In this document: positions 1 through 5,334 of the stretch, in pieces
How the letters are laid out: each line of letters opens with the position of its first letter
Numbering within the stretch: the stretch's first letter is position 1
Assembly: GCA_007118765.1 (NCBI GenBank)
Contig: SKQZ01000095.1
Location: 1 to 9,518, forward strand
Origin: Candidatus Hydrogenedentota bacterium
Lineage (GTDB): Bacteria; Hydrogenedentota; Hydrogenedentia; Hydrogenedentales; CAITNO01
Direction of reading: 5' to 3'
DNA length: 9,518 nt
Program-made: the position numbers and the translations under genes
Notes under the pieces: generated by a model
The model's input: only the letters and a program-made list of their open reading frames with translations
Databases searched by the model: none
What the model was told of the DNA's origin: nothing

Positions 1-139
1 CTACACCCGCGAGTTGGCACAGATACAAGAAAGCCTTCGACAGGCCGCGAAGGATAAGGATGCATCCCGTACGGCATCGTTGGCGGAAAAAAACGCCGAA
101 TTAAAAATGCTGTTGGAAAAAATGGGGCCCACATGGTAA
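1..139 (+). CDS. C-terminal end of a helical protein, probably DNA primase DnaG (partial)
   Basis: This is an open frame entering from the left edge (first full codon at base 2) and ending at TAA 137-139, leaving 45 residues. The tail is strongly helical and charged: it begins YTRELAQIQESLRQ, continues with Lys/Ala/Asp-rich sequence, and ends with leucine-spaced KMLLEKMGPTW. No catalytic motif falls inside the fragment. In many bacteria dnaG lies immediately upstream of rpoD, and the DnaG C-terminal helicase-binding domain ends in a helical hairpin of this kind, so the last part of DnaG is the most likely identity. That is inferred from position and composition, not from a recognisable motif. 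The gene reads in the same direction as rpoD; the gap is 147 bp to the first possible rpoD start or 183 bp to the preferred one. An inverted repeat (TGGGGC 123-128 with GCCCCA 144-149) brackets the stop codon but lacks a T-tract. Confidence 0.5.
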   Translation, partial: YTRELAQIQESLRQAAKDKDASRTASLAEKNAELKMLLEKMGPTW

Positions 140-266
140 CCGCGCCCCACAAGATACCGTTTCATGAGTGTGTGAGCAAGTGTGTGACACGGCCCAGCGA
201 CACCAAGATGCACGTTCGTTAATCGTCAGCCGGCGGACAAGTTCGCATCGTTGTGATACCCGTGTT

Positions 267-295
267 TTGTAGCAACGCCGTGCGTTGTGCATATT
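267..295 (+). promoter_or_regulatory. Weak candidate promoter ahead of rpoD
   Basis: A -35-like TTGTAG (267-272) is followed after 17 bp by a -10-like CATATT (290-295), which would start transcription near base 302. This is a modest match to the sigma-70 consensus. If real, it lies over the upstream possible start codon (GTG 287) and would favour translation from GTG 323. The rest of 140-266 shows only a short direct repeat (AGTGTGTGA at 167-175 and 179-187) and no gene. Confidence 0.3.
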
Positions 296-322
296 CTAAA
301 ACAAAGAGGCATAGCAGTAATC

Positions 323-2080
323 GTGACAGACAAGAAAACGAATACTATTCTCGCTGAGGAACAGAAACAGAAAACGTTAAAGGAAGCGCGTGCAAAGGGC
401 AAGATTTCTTATGACGAGCTTGAAGCCCTCCTGCCCCAAGATGCCAGCGCAGAGCAAATTGACGAGGTAATGATCTCGCTTTGCGATACTGACGTCGAAA
501 TTGTGGATGAACTTAAGATCGACGTGGTGAAATCGGAAGAAAAAGCGCAACAGAAGAGCATGGCACAAAAACTGGAGCTGCGCCGAATGGCAACCCAGCG
601 CAATCTTGAGCGCGCCGACGATCCCGTGCGCATGTATCTACGCGAAATGGGGCGTGTCCCCTTGCTGACCAAAGAGCAGGAAATCAGTATTGCCAAACGC
701 ATTGAAGCGGCGGAAAAAGAACTGATTGATGTCATTCTGGACACGCCGTACGCCATTAAAGAGGCGCAAATGCTGGCGGCGCGCATACTCGCCGGGCGGT
801 TGCAGTTTGCACAAATATGCGACGATGAAGATACACGCTTTCACAATCGGTTTGTGAAAGAACTCCCGGAATACATGGAACGCATCGGCGAGTTGGAACT
901 GCAAATTGAGACCCAGGAAAAACGGGCGCGCCGTTCCGGATTGCCACCGAAAAGCCGCCAAAACATAAACAAGCGCATTCAAGAGTTTCGCAAGCAGCAA
1001 ATTGATATTGTCCATGAGTTCCGCCTCAAACCACGGGAAATCATGAAAATAGGTCGCAAGATTAAAGGACTCAAACGACGCATTGCCGCTGCCTTTGACG
1101 ACATCGACCGTATTGAGCGCAGTATTGGCATGAGTGCGGATGAAACACTGAAAGTCAGCGTTGAAGCCAGGCGCAGGCCCAGCACATATAAGCGCCTTGA
1201 GATTGACAAAGAGACACTGCTTGAAGCGGAACGCAGGCTCCACATCGCACACAGAAAAATCAACCAGATACAGAATGATTCAAAGCTTGACCCGGATGCC
1301 ATCAGTGCCTTGATTGACGTGATTCGCGCCAAAGAAGACAAAATCTATGACGCGAAAATGGAGCTGGTTGAAGCGAACTTGCGCTTGGTTGTAAGCATTG
1401 GCAAAAAGTACATTAACCGGGGCATGTCCTTTCTGGACCTTATACAGGAAGGCAATATCGGGCTGATGAAGGCCGTGGACAAATTCGAGTATCAGCGCGG
1501 CTACAAGTTCAGCACCTACGCCACCTGGTGGATTCGGCAGGCGATTACGCGCTCCATTGCGGACCAGGCGCGTACCATCCGCATTCCCGTACACATGATC
1601 GAATCCATTAACAAGCTCATGCGCACAAGCCGAAAACTAATCCAGAAATACGGCCGGGAACCCAGCGCGGATGAGATCGGCGCCGAAATGGGCATGACGG
1701 CGGATAAGGTTCGGTCTGTGTTTAAGATCGCGCAGGAAGCCATTAGTCTTGAAACCCCCGTCGGCGACGACGGCGACAGCAATTTTGGAGATTTCATTGA
1801 AGATAAAGGCGCAGAAAACCCTTCAAGCACCGCCGCTTTCGCTGTGTTCCAAGAACGGTTGGATAAGGTGCTCAATACCCTCACGGAACGCGAGCAAAAA
1901 GTATTGCGTCTCCGATTCGGCTTGGGCGATGGATATCCGCGCACATTGGAGGAAGTGGGCAGTGTGTTCAACGTCACCCGCGAGCGGGTGCGTCAAATCG
2001 AGGCGAAGGCGCTCCGGAAGATGCGCCACCCGACCCGTTCCAAACAGCTGAAACAATTCGAGAATTGGAACCTGCAATAA
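323..2080 (+). CDS. rpoD: RNA polymerase primary sigma factor RpoD (sigma-70)
   Basis: This is the principal sigma factor, which directs core RNA polymerase to housekeeping promoters. The frame is open from GTG 287 (597 aa). I prefer GTG 323 (585 aa) because an AAAGAGG sequence lies at 303-309, while nothing resembling a ribosome site precedes 287. In the 597-aa numbering: a region 1.1-like acidic/helical N-terminus at about 25-90; region 1.2 at about 112-142 ([17 protein letters not shown]); a long charged non-conserved region at about 145-350, as in large primary sigmas; region 2 at about 352-440, with [31 protein letters not shown] and the -10-binding segment [20 protein letters not shown]; region 3 at about 441-510; and region 4 at about 525-592, with the -35-binding helix-turn-helix [20 protein letters not shown]. 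All conserved blocks are intact with no frameshift. The full set of regions 1.1 to 4 and the long insert argue for the primary factor, not an alternative sigma. Confidence 0.97.
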   Translation: MTDKKTNTILAEEQKQKTLKEARAKGKISYDELEALLPQDASAEQIDEVMISLCDTDVEIVDELKIDVVKSEEKAQQKSMAQKLELRRMATQRNLERADDPVRMYLREMGRVPLLTKEQEISIAKRIEAAEKELIDVILDTPYAIKEAQMLAARILAGRLQFAQICDDEDTRFHNRFVKELPEYMERIGELELQIETQEKRARRSGLPPKSRQNINKRIQEFRKQQIDIVHEFRLKPREIMKIGRKIKGLKRRIAAAFDDIDRIERSIGMSADETLKVSVEARRRPSTYKRLEIDKETLLEAERRLHIAHRKINQIQNDSKLDPDAISALIDVIRAKEDKIYDAKMELVEANLRLVVSIGKKYINRGMSFLDLIQEGNIGLMKAVDKFEYQRGYKFSTYATWWIRQAITRSIADQARTIRIPVHMIESINKLMRTSRKLIQKYGREPSADEIGAEMGMTADKVRSVFKIAQEAISLETPVGDDGDSNFGDFIEDKGAENPSSTAAFAVFQERLDKVLNTLTEREQKVLRLRFGLGDGYPRTLEEVGSVFNVTRERVRQIEAKALRKMRHPTRSKQLKQFENWNLQ

Positions 2081-2140
2081 CCCGCATTCGCCATTGTCGC
2101 TTCTTGTTGCAGTCCGGCCTTCCTTTTGTGCGACGACAGC

Positions 2141-2170
2141 TGGATAAAAACCCCGCATTTTGGCTATACT
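2141..2170 (+). promoter_or_regulatory. Predicted promoter of the tRNA-Ile gene
   Basis: A -10 hexamer TATACT (2165-2170, 5 of 6 consensus bases) is preceded after 18 bp by TGGATA (2141-2146, 4 of 6 to TTGACA). Initiation would fall around 2177, a few bases before the mature tRNA 5' end at 2181, which is the usual arrangement for a stand-alone tRNA gene. It lies in the 100-bp gap after rpoD. Confidence 0.6.
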
Positions 2171-2180
2171 ATTGGTGTCA

Positions 2181-2257
2181 GGGCCCTTAGCTCAGTTGGT
2201 CAGAGCAGGTGACTCATAATCACTTGGTCGCTGGTTCGAATCCAGCAGGGCCCACCA
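2181..2257 (+). tRNA. tRNA-Ile2 (anticodon CAU, lysidine-modified type)
   Basis: A complete cloverleaf is visible. The acceptor stem pairs 2181-2187 (GGGCCCT) with 2247-2253 (AGGGCCC). The D-arm has GCTC/GAGC, the anticodon stem is GGTGA/TCACT with loop CTCATAA (CAT at 2215-2217), and the T-arm is GCTGG/CCAGC with loop TTCGAAT. The discriminator is A2254 and the CCA end is encoded (2255-2257). A CAU anticodon can mean initiator Met, elongator Met or Ile2. The body (TTAGCTCAGT, then AGGTGACTCATAATCACTTGG and the GCTGG T-stem) closely follows the known bacterial tRNA-Ile2, which reads AUA after TilS converts C34 to lysidine. An initiator tRNA would normally have an unpaired first acceptor position and three G-C pairs in the anticodon stem, and both are absent here. 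Confidence 0.93.
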
Positions 2258-2333
2258 TTTTATCTCTCACCGACGGTATCCTTCTCCCCCGCTCACGCTC
2301 TCCATACGCTGAAAACGTGATGTGAAGTACATG

Positions 2334-3059
2334 CTAACCTTCGGCTTCAGCCGCGAGGAGTTTCCATACACCGTCCTCCTTGGCGCCCGTAAAATGTAAT
2401 GTGACCGCCCTGCTCCCGAACGCTAACATCACTGGGGTGACCGTAACCTTATCGTTTGTGATGACCATTTTGGCGTCGCTGCGGTCAATCTTGACAGTGT
2501 CCAACACTCCCCTGCTTCTGCACTTTTCCAAGCGGCTTAGCAGGGTATACTTGTCTCCCAACCGATTGCTTCCGAAACTGTCGGAGACAAAGGTCATCAA
2601 GGTGGAAAAATCCTTGGCCTCCATCGCCGCCTCCATACGCTGAATTGTTTGCTCAATCGCTTCTTCTTCGTACCGCTTTGGTCTTGGTGGAGGTAATAGA
2701 GCGGCACGCAGATCGTACTCATTCCATCCCGCAACACCCAGCAGTGTCGCCGCGCCGGCAAACAACAGAAACCACCCCCATTGTGTGAAAACCAAATCAC
2801 CGCGACGCATCGTTTGCTCTATCAACGCGCCAATTGTCAACAACAACACGACCGCGCCTATGCCCCAAAGCAGCCGCATTTTCTCACCACGAATCATTAG
2901 CGCCAATGTTGCCGCCGCCGTCAGCAGCATCACCGAACCGGCAACGTTCCAGATGACGATATAACTCAAAAGGAACATGCCATCATCTTCACACGGCACA
3001 AACACCCCAAGGAAAATTAATGCCGCACCCACAATCCCGGCAGCTTGCTTTGTACCCAT
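2334..3059 (-). CDS. Four-helix membrane protein with a C-terminal NTF2/SnoaL-like domain, function unknown
   Basis: This 241-aa protein is not one I can name. The N-terminal half has four hydrophobic stretches at about residues 6-21, 29-55, 62-81 and 90-111, consistent with a small inner-membrane bundle. A proline-rich linker (LLPPPRPKRYEEE, about 121-133) joins it to a soluble tail of about 110 residues. The tail starts with a helix (EQTIQRMEAAMEAKDFSTLM), has a loop, and then alternating strands ending in TLHFTGAKEDGVWKLLAAEAEG. That order of helices followed by a curved sheet ending in 'W-K-L' is typical of NTF2-like (SnoaL/DUF4440-type) folds, which often bind small ligands or mediate assembly; this is inferred from the pattern only. 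The ATG start is well supported by AAGGAG seven bases upstream (plus-strand CTCCTT at 3067-3072). It is the downstream partner of the prepilin gene, 111 bp away on the same strand, and may have its own promoter. Confidence 0.82.
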   Translation of the reverse strand: MGTKQAAGIVGAALIFLGVFVPCEDDGMFLLSYIVIWNVAGSVMLLTAAATLALMIRGEKMRLLWGIGAVVLLLTIGALIEQTMRRGDLVFTQWGWFLLFAGAATLLGVAGWNEYDLRAALLPPPRPKRYEEEAIEQTIQRMEAAMEAKDFSTLMTFVSDSFGSNRLGDKYTLLSRLEKCRSRGVLDTVKIDRSDAKMVITNDKVTVTPVMLAFGSRAVTLHFTGAKEDGVWKLLAAEAEG

Positions 3060-3066
3060 GTCAACG

Positions 3067-3094
3067 CTCCTTACGGTGCCGACCGGTAATTATA
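3067..3094 (-). promoter_or_regulatory. Candidate -10 box and ribosome site of the membrane/NTF2-like gene
   Basis: Read on the minus strand, a perfect TATAAT lies at 3094-3089, followed by AAGGAG at 3072-3067 and the ATG at 3059. Transcription would start near 3082, giving a leader of about 22 nt. No convincing -35 hexamer is found at 16-18 bp, so this promoter may be activator-dependent or fortuitous. It would let the gene be expressed apart from the prepilin gene upstream. Confidence 0.4.
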
Positions 3095-3170
3095 ACGTGG
3101 CCCTGGGCTTGGACGCTTGGAACCGTTTTGTAAGATAGCGTATTTGCATAGCTGCCGTCCGGGTAAACCA

Positions 3171-4124
3171 TCAATCGCCATGATCCGCGCCATTTATGTA
3201 ACCGAGCACGGCCATGCTTCGATTAACGGGAGTCCGGGTGGGATAACGTATGAACTCCACATGTCCGTCCATAAACAAGACATTCGAGCCACCGGGAATA
3301 TGATTAAAGTGGCTGGGATTGAGGGAAACTGAGTCGCCCATGATGAAAATTGAACTCTGCGCCATGGCCGAAGCGCCGGGATTATTGATGTCGGTAATCA
3401 GGAACCGCTCAATACCCTCGCGAAGCCGGTAAACGGTGTCGCCGCCGGCGTTCCCGTATGGTTCCATGCCTGTAACATTTTCGTCCAGATCTCTTTTCAC
3501 CGCTGCCCGTTCCTCGAGTGTCTCCCAGATGAGGTTGCTGGGTTTGAACATCATCATCTGCATAAAAAAATTCACCGCTTGTGAGGCTGCGGTCGCCGCA
3601 TCGCCGGGTGGCGGATCGATACCAAACTGATTCATTACCGGGCCAAGGTCAACTGGATCATCATCGTCATCAACCATATCAAAAACAAACCCGAGATAGA
3701 AGTAGGCCCAAGATGCCTCATAGGCGCTATAACCGTGACCGTCGAATACGAGTTTACTGATGCCGTCTTCATTGGTCATGTCATCGACAGTCAGTCGTGT
3801 ACCGGAGGGGCATACAAATATGCTGTGATCCGTCAGATATTCCGGATAGATACTTTCGGTGTCCGGGCACAAGAAAAATCCCTGTAAGGTAGTATTTTGA
3901 GTACTCTTCCCTTGCGGGTTGAGAGGCGGGTATTTTTCGCCGGGCGATTCATTGGCGTACATTTTATACACAAGACCGAATTGCCTCAGGTTGTTCTGGC
4001 AACTCGCACGCCGCGCCGCTTCTCGGGCTCGCGCCAACGCGGGAAGTAAAATCGCTGCAAGGATACCGATGATGGCGATGACCACCAGTAGTTCAATCAG
4101 CGTAAAGCCACATCTCTTCTTCAT
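3171..4124 (-). CDS. DUF1559-type prepilin-like protein (type II secretion/type IV pilin family)
   Basis: This 317-aa protein begins with a textbook type III (prepilin) signal: a short basic leader MKKRCG, cleavage after Gly6, mature residue Phe7, Glu11 as the +5 glutamate, then a hydrophobic helix ([20 protein letters not shown]) running into [18 protein letters not shown]. Such proteins are cut and N-methylated by prepilin peptidase PilD and held in the inner membrane or assembled as pseudopilins. The C-terminal block [22 protein letters not shown] is the processing-associated 'H-X9-DG' region of the DUF1559 family, here with ten residues between His275 and Asp286-Gly287. Other visible traits are cysteines at 42, 86 and 105 and a five-aspartate run at about 152-156. 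These proteins occur in large paralogous sets in planctomycetes and Hydrogenedentes; their individual roles are largely unknown. The start is supported by AGGGAG about nine bases upstream. The gene is divergent from the tetR-like gene and shares its control region. Confidence 0.93.
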   Translation of the reverse strand: MKKRCGFTLIELLVVIAIIGILAAILLPALARAREAARRASCQNNLRQFGLVYKMYANESPGEKYPPLNPQGKSTQNTTLQGFFLCPDTESIYPEYLTDHSIFVCPSGTRLTVDDMTNEDGISKLVFDGHGYSAYEASWAYFYLGFVFDMVDDDDDPVDLGPVMNQFGIDPPPGDAATAASQAVNFFMQMMMFKPSNLIWETLEERAAVKRDLDENVTGMEPYGNAGGDTVYRLREGIERFLITDINNPGASAMAQSSIFIMGDSVSLNPSHFNHIPGGSNVLFMDGHVEFIRYPTRTPVNRSMAVLGYINGADHGD

Positions 4125-4137
4125 GACACTGTCTCCC

Positions 4138-4160
4138 TGTTACCTGTGTGCGAAGTAACA
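4138..4160. promoter_or_regulatory. Inverted repeat TGTTAC-N11-GTAACA, possible operator in the prepilin leader
   Basis: TGTTAC (4138-4143) and GTAACA (4155-4160) form perfect 6-base arms separated by 11 bp. The same GTTAC/GTAAC half-sites recur in the repeat at 4223-4237 next to the regulator gene. It lies between the predicted prepilin transcription start and that gene's ribosome site, where a bound repressor could block transcription. The wide spacing makes it less typical of TetR operators than its partner. Confidence 0.45.
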
Positions 4161-4172
4161 CTGTTTTTTGGC

Positions 4173-4200
4173 ATAATGCCCGTCATCCAAAAGTACACAA
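4173..4200 (-). promoter_or_regulatory. Predicted prepilin promoter
   Basis: On the minus strand a -35-like TTGTGT (4200-4195) and a -10-like CATTAT (4178-4173, 4 of 6 matches) are separated by 16 bp. Initiation would be near 4166, about 40 nt before the prepilin ATG. The -35 abuts the -35 of the divergent regulator promoter. A small palindrome (GGCAT-A-ATGCC, 4170-4180) covers the -10. Confidence 0.4.
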
Positions 4201-4224
4201 TTGTATTTCGAGTAGTAATTGTGT
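4195..4224. repeat. 8-bp inverted repeat ACACAATT/AATTGTGT across the divergent -35 region
   Basis: ACACAATT at 4195-4202 is exactly reverse-complementary to AATTGTGT at 4217-4224, with 14 bp between. It spans the predicted -35 elements of both divergent promoters and touches the operator-like palindrome at 4223. It could be another protein-binding site or part of a composite one; the arms are also AT-rich promoter sequence. Confidence 0.4.
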
Positions 4225-4230
4225 TACACT
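4201..4230 (+). promoter_or_regulatory. Predicted promoter of the TetR-family gene
   Basis: A -35-like TTGTAT (4201-4206) and a -10-like TACACT (4225-4230, 4 of 6 matches) are separated by 18 bp, giving a start near 4237, a few bases before the ribosome site AAAGGA at 4243-4248. The -10 lies entirely inside the 15-bp palindrome, the arrangement expected for autorepression. Confidence 0.4.
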
Positions 4231-4237
4231 CTGTAAC
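4223..4237. promoter_or_regulatory. 15-bp palindromic operator candidate GTTACA-CTC-TGTAAC
   Basis: GTTACA (4223-4228) and TGTAAC (4232-4237) are perfect 6-base inverted arms around a 3-bp centre. The length and compact symmetry suit a TetR-family dimer. It covers the predicted -10 of the regulator's own promoter and shares the GTTAC/GTAAC half-sites with the repeat at 4138-4160, so the likely ligand is the neighbouring TetR-like protein. This is inferred; the sequence alone does not show binding. Confidence 0.6.
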
Positions 4238-4255
4238 GCCAGAAAGGATACCACA

Positions 4256-4915
4256 GTGAGTCCACAAAGTCAAGCAGAACTTTCAAAGACACGCCGTAAA
4301 CGAGAACGGAGCAAATTAGTCGAACGGATTAAAGATATCGCACGGGAAATGTTTGTACGCGATGGGTATGAGGCCGTAACGCTCGATAAGATTGCAGTTG
4401 AGTTGGAATATACCCGGCCGGCCATTTATCGCTATTTTAAGGATAAGAATGATCTCCTCATCTCCATCGTGCTTGATGATATGGAAGACCTGTTTGCAAT
4501 TCTTATGGAGTGCAACAGTATCGAGGAACCACTGGAAAGACTGATTGAGATGGCGCGCAGATATGGCATCTGGGCTATGCAAAACCCAAACCACTATCTT
4601 CTTTTTTACTCGCAGGCATGGATTGCACAGGAAGATACTGTTCGCGCCAAACAGGGCGTTCCCATGGAGCATGAGCCCCTCACGCTGCTTTTCCGCACAA
4701 TTCAGGATCTGTTAGATCAAGGCAGAATAAAAGGTGAATTTGCCGATGCCGCCCTTTTGACGAAAACTGCCTGGGCATGCATGCATGGACTAATCCTAGT
4801 GGAAATCGGCATATCCGGATACGATCGGGCACTCATACATGATCGCGAGCATTCAGTCATAGAGAGCTTGGAAGTGCTGCTGAAAGGACTCATGCAAGGC
4901 TTTCTTCAGGCATGA
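4256..4915 (+). CDS. TetR/AcrR-family transcriptional regulator
   Basis: This is a 219-aa DNA-binding regulator, probably a ligand-responsive dimeric repressor. The reading frame is open back to 4148, but GTG 4256 is chosen because AAAGGA (4243-4248) sits seven bases before it; the upstream part would run through the promoter and operator. After a basic tail (KTRRKRERSK), the N-terminal domain begins at about residue 20 with RIKDIAREMFVRDGYEAVTL. The helix-turn-helix is about 42-62, with DKIAVELEYTRPAIYRYF followed by KDKNDLL, the hallmark TetR pattern. The C-terminal ligand/dimer domain (about 70-219) is all helical and includes the WACMHGLILVEI segment seen in the WHG-type TetR C-terminal group. 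The ligand cannot be told from sequence. It is divergent from the prepilin gene, 131 bp away, with palindromes between, so it probably regulates itself and that gene. The next gene on + begins about 400 bp further and likely has its own promoter. Confidence 0.92.
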   Translation: MSPQSQAELSKTRRKRERSKLVERIKDIAREMFVRDGYEAVTLDKIAVELEYTRPAIYRYFKDKNDLLISIVLDDMEDLFAILMECNSIEEPLERLIEMARRYGIWAMQNPNHYLLFYSQAWIAQEDTVRAKQGVPMEHEPLTLLFRTIQDLLDQGRIKGEFADAALLTKTAWACMHGLILVEIGISGYDRALIHDREHSVIESLEVLLKGLMQGFLQA

Positions 4916-4918
4916 GAA

Positions 4919-4944
4919 AATAACCGCCGCTACCGGGGGTTATT
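4919..4944 (+). terminator. Stem-loop after the TetR-family gene, possible terminator
   Basis: AATAACC (4919-4925) pairs with GGTTATT (4938-4944), and the interior (CCG and CGG tracts) could extend the stem with a bulge. It starts four bases past the TGA. There is an A-run on the 5' side (GAAAATAA), so a hairpin followed by a short U-rich stretch exists on either strand, but the T-tract is poor. It may reduce read-through, not end transcription sharply. Confidence 0.4.
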
Positions 4945-5027
4945 GATGCCGTTCTGTCCTGCTTGTATCAGACAGAGTGCAGATCACAAATGCTTATCAA
5001 AGGACCTCCACCGCAGGTGGTGACGAC

Positions 5028-5048
5028 GCGCCCTGACACTCAGGGCGC
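5028..5048. terminator. Perfect 9-bp GC-rich hairpin, terminator or structured RNA element
   Basis: GCGCCCTGA (5028-5036) and TCAGGGCGC (5040-5048) are exact reverse complements separated by the trinucleotide CAC. Eight bases upstream another small hairpin has CCACC (5008-5012) and GGTGG (5016-5020) around GCA. The 9-bp stem is strong enough to stop polymerase, but only TTCC follows, so it is not a canonical intrinsic terminator. It lies between the regulator's 3' end and the next promoter, where insulation would be useful. Confidence 0.45.
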
Positions 5049-5112
5049 TTCCATAGCGGATGCCTTAATCATTGCGCATGCGCCCCCTCCCCCATTGTGT
5101 GCTCTGATAGCT

Positions 5113-5141
5113 TTGAAACACGCTGCCAAACGTGCTACCCT
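5113..5141 (+). promoter_or_regulatory. Predicted promoter for the aldolase/propeller gene cluster
   Basis: TTGAAA (5113-5118, 4 of 6 to TTGACA) is followed after 17 bp by TACCCT (5136-5141), preceded by TGC, giving an extended -10 motif. Transcription would begin near 5148, leaving a leader of about 165 nt before the aldolase-like ATG at 5315. The -10 hexamer itself is weak (3 of 6). Confidence 0.45.
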
Positions 5142-5208
5142 CAGACCATAAATACCATTTGAACCCGCTTATGGATGAACGATCAATACGGGGACACGCA
5201 TCCCGACC

Positions 5209-5334
5209 ATGTTGCCCTTGTTTTTGCTTGCTGCTTTAGTTTATTTGACATGTTGCGTGTCCCATGCGATAACTATCCGTATTGGCTTTTCTATTCACAA
5301 AACAGTTAAACCCCATGGCAAACACATTCCCTGA
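5209..5334 (+). CDS. Small signal-peptide-like ORF overlapping the next gene's start (leader peptide or gene remnant)
   Basis: ATG 5209 to TGA 5332-5334 encodes 41 residues. The first 20 look like an export signal: a hydrophobic core (MLPLFLLAALVYLTCCVSHA) ending in an S-H-A site compatible with signal peptidase I. The remaining 21 residues are basic and histidine-containing with no recognisable fold. It lies in the predicted leader of the aldolase-like gene and overlaps that gene's first codons by 20 bases in another frame. A GGGGA sequence is about 13 bases upstream, too far for a good ribosome site. It could be a translated leader peptide, the broken 5' end of a lost secreted-protein gene, or chance. 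I do not recognise a homologue. Confidence 0.25.
   Translation: MLPLFLLAALVYLTCCVSHAITIRIGFSIHKTVKPHGKHIP

Larger units (their letters stand above)
4916..5314. other. 399-bp non-coding interval between tetR-like and aldolase-like genes
   Basis: No full-size gene fits here. Reading left to right it holds an inverted repeat right after the regulator stop (4919-4944), another with 6-base arms (TCTGTC 4953-4958 with GACAGA 4971-4976), two tight GC-rich hairpins (5008-5020 and 5028-5048), a perfect 10-bp palindrome GCGCATGCGC (5074-5083), a pyrimidine run (CCCCCTCCCCC, 5083-5093), a predicted promoter (5113-5141) and a signal-peptide-like small ORF starting at 5209. An open frame of 62 codons at 4963-5151 is proline/alanine-rich with no ribosome site and runs through the hairpins, so I do not call it a gene. 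Confidence 0.6.

Noticed and set aside
167..187. Tandem-like AGTGTGTGA repeat, considered as an iteron or start of an array
   Set aside because: There are only two copies, with no further units and no spacer regularity, so it is neither a CRISPR nor an origin.
638..1252. 204-codon minus-strand open frame within rpoD
   Set aside because: It is fully antisense to the non-conserved region of the sigma factor and has no ribosome site or recognisable motif.
2181..2257. Reading the CAU-anticodon tRNA as tRNA-Met
   Set aside because: The arm sequences follow tRNA-Ile2, not elongator Met. The first acceptor pair is intact and the anticodon stem lacks the three G-C pairs of an initiator.
2300..2644. 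14-bp direct repeat CTCCATACGCTGAA at 2300-2313 and 2631-2644
   Set aside because: One copy is coding and the other lies just past the stop of the membrane/NTF2-like gene. A single 14-bp match is not far from chance expectation in a 9.5-kb window, and the flanks do not extend the similarity.
4148..4255. 36-codon N-terminal extension of the TetR-family protein
   Set aside because: It would be translated through the predicted promoter and operator, has no Shine-Dalgarno, and is not TetR-like. GTG 4256 has AAAGGA at correct spacing.
5074..5083. Perfect palindrome GCGCATGCGC
   Set aside because: Ten bases of alternating G/C sequence is easily produced by chance and has no matching copy near a promoter.
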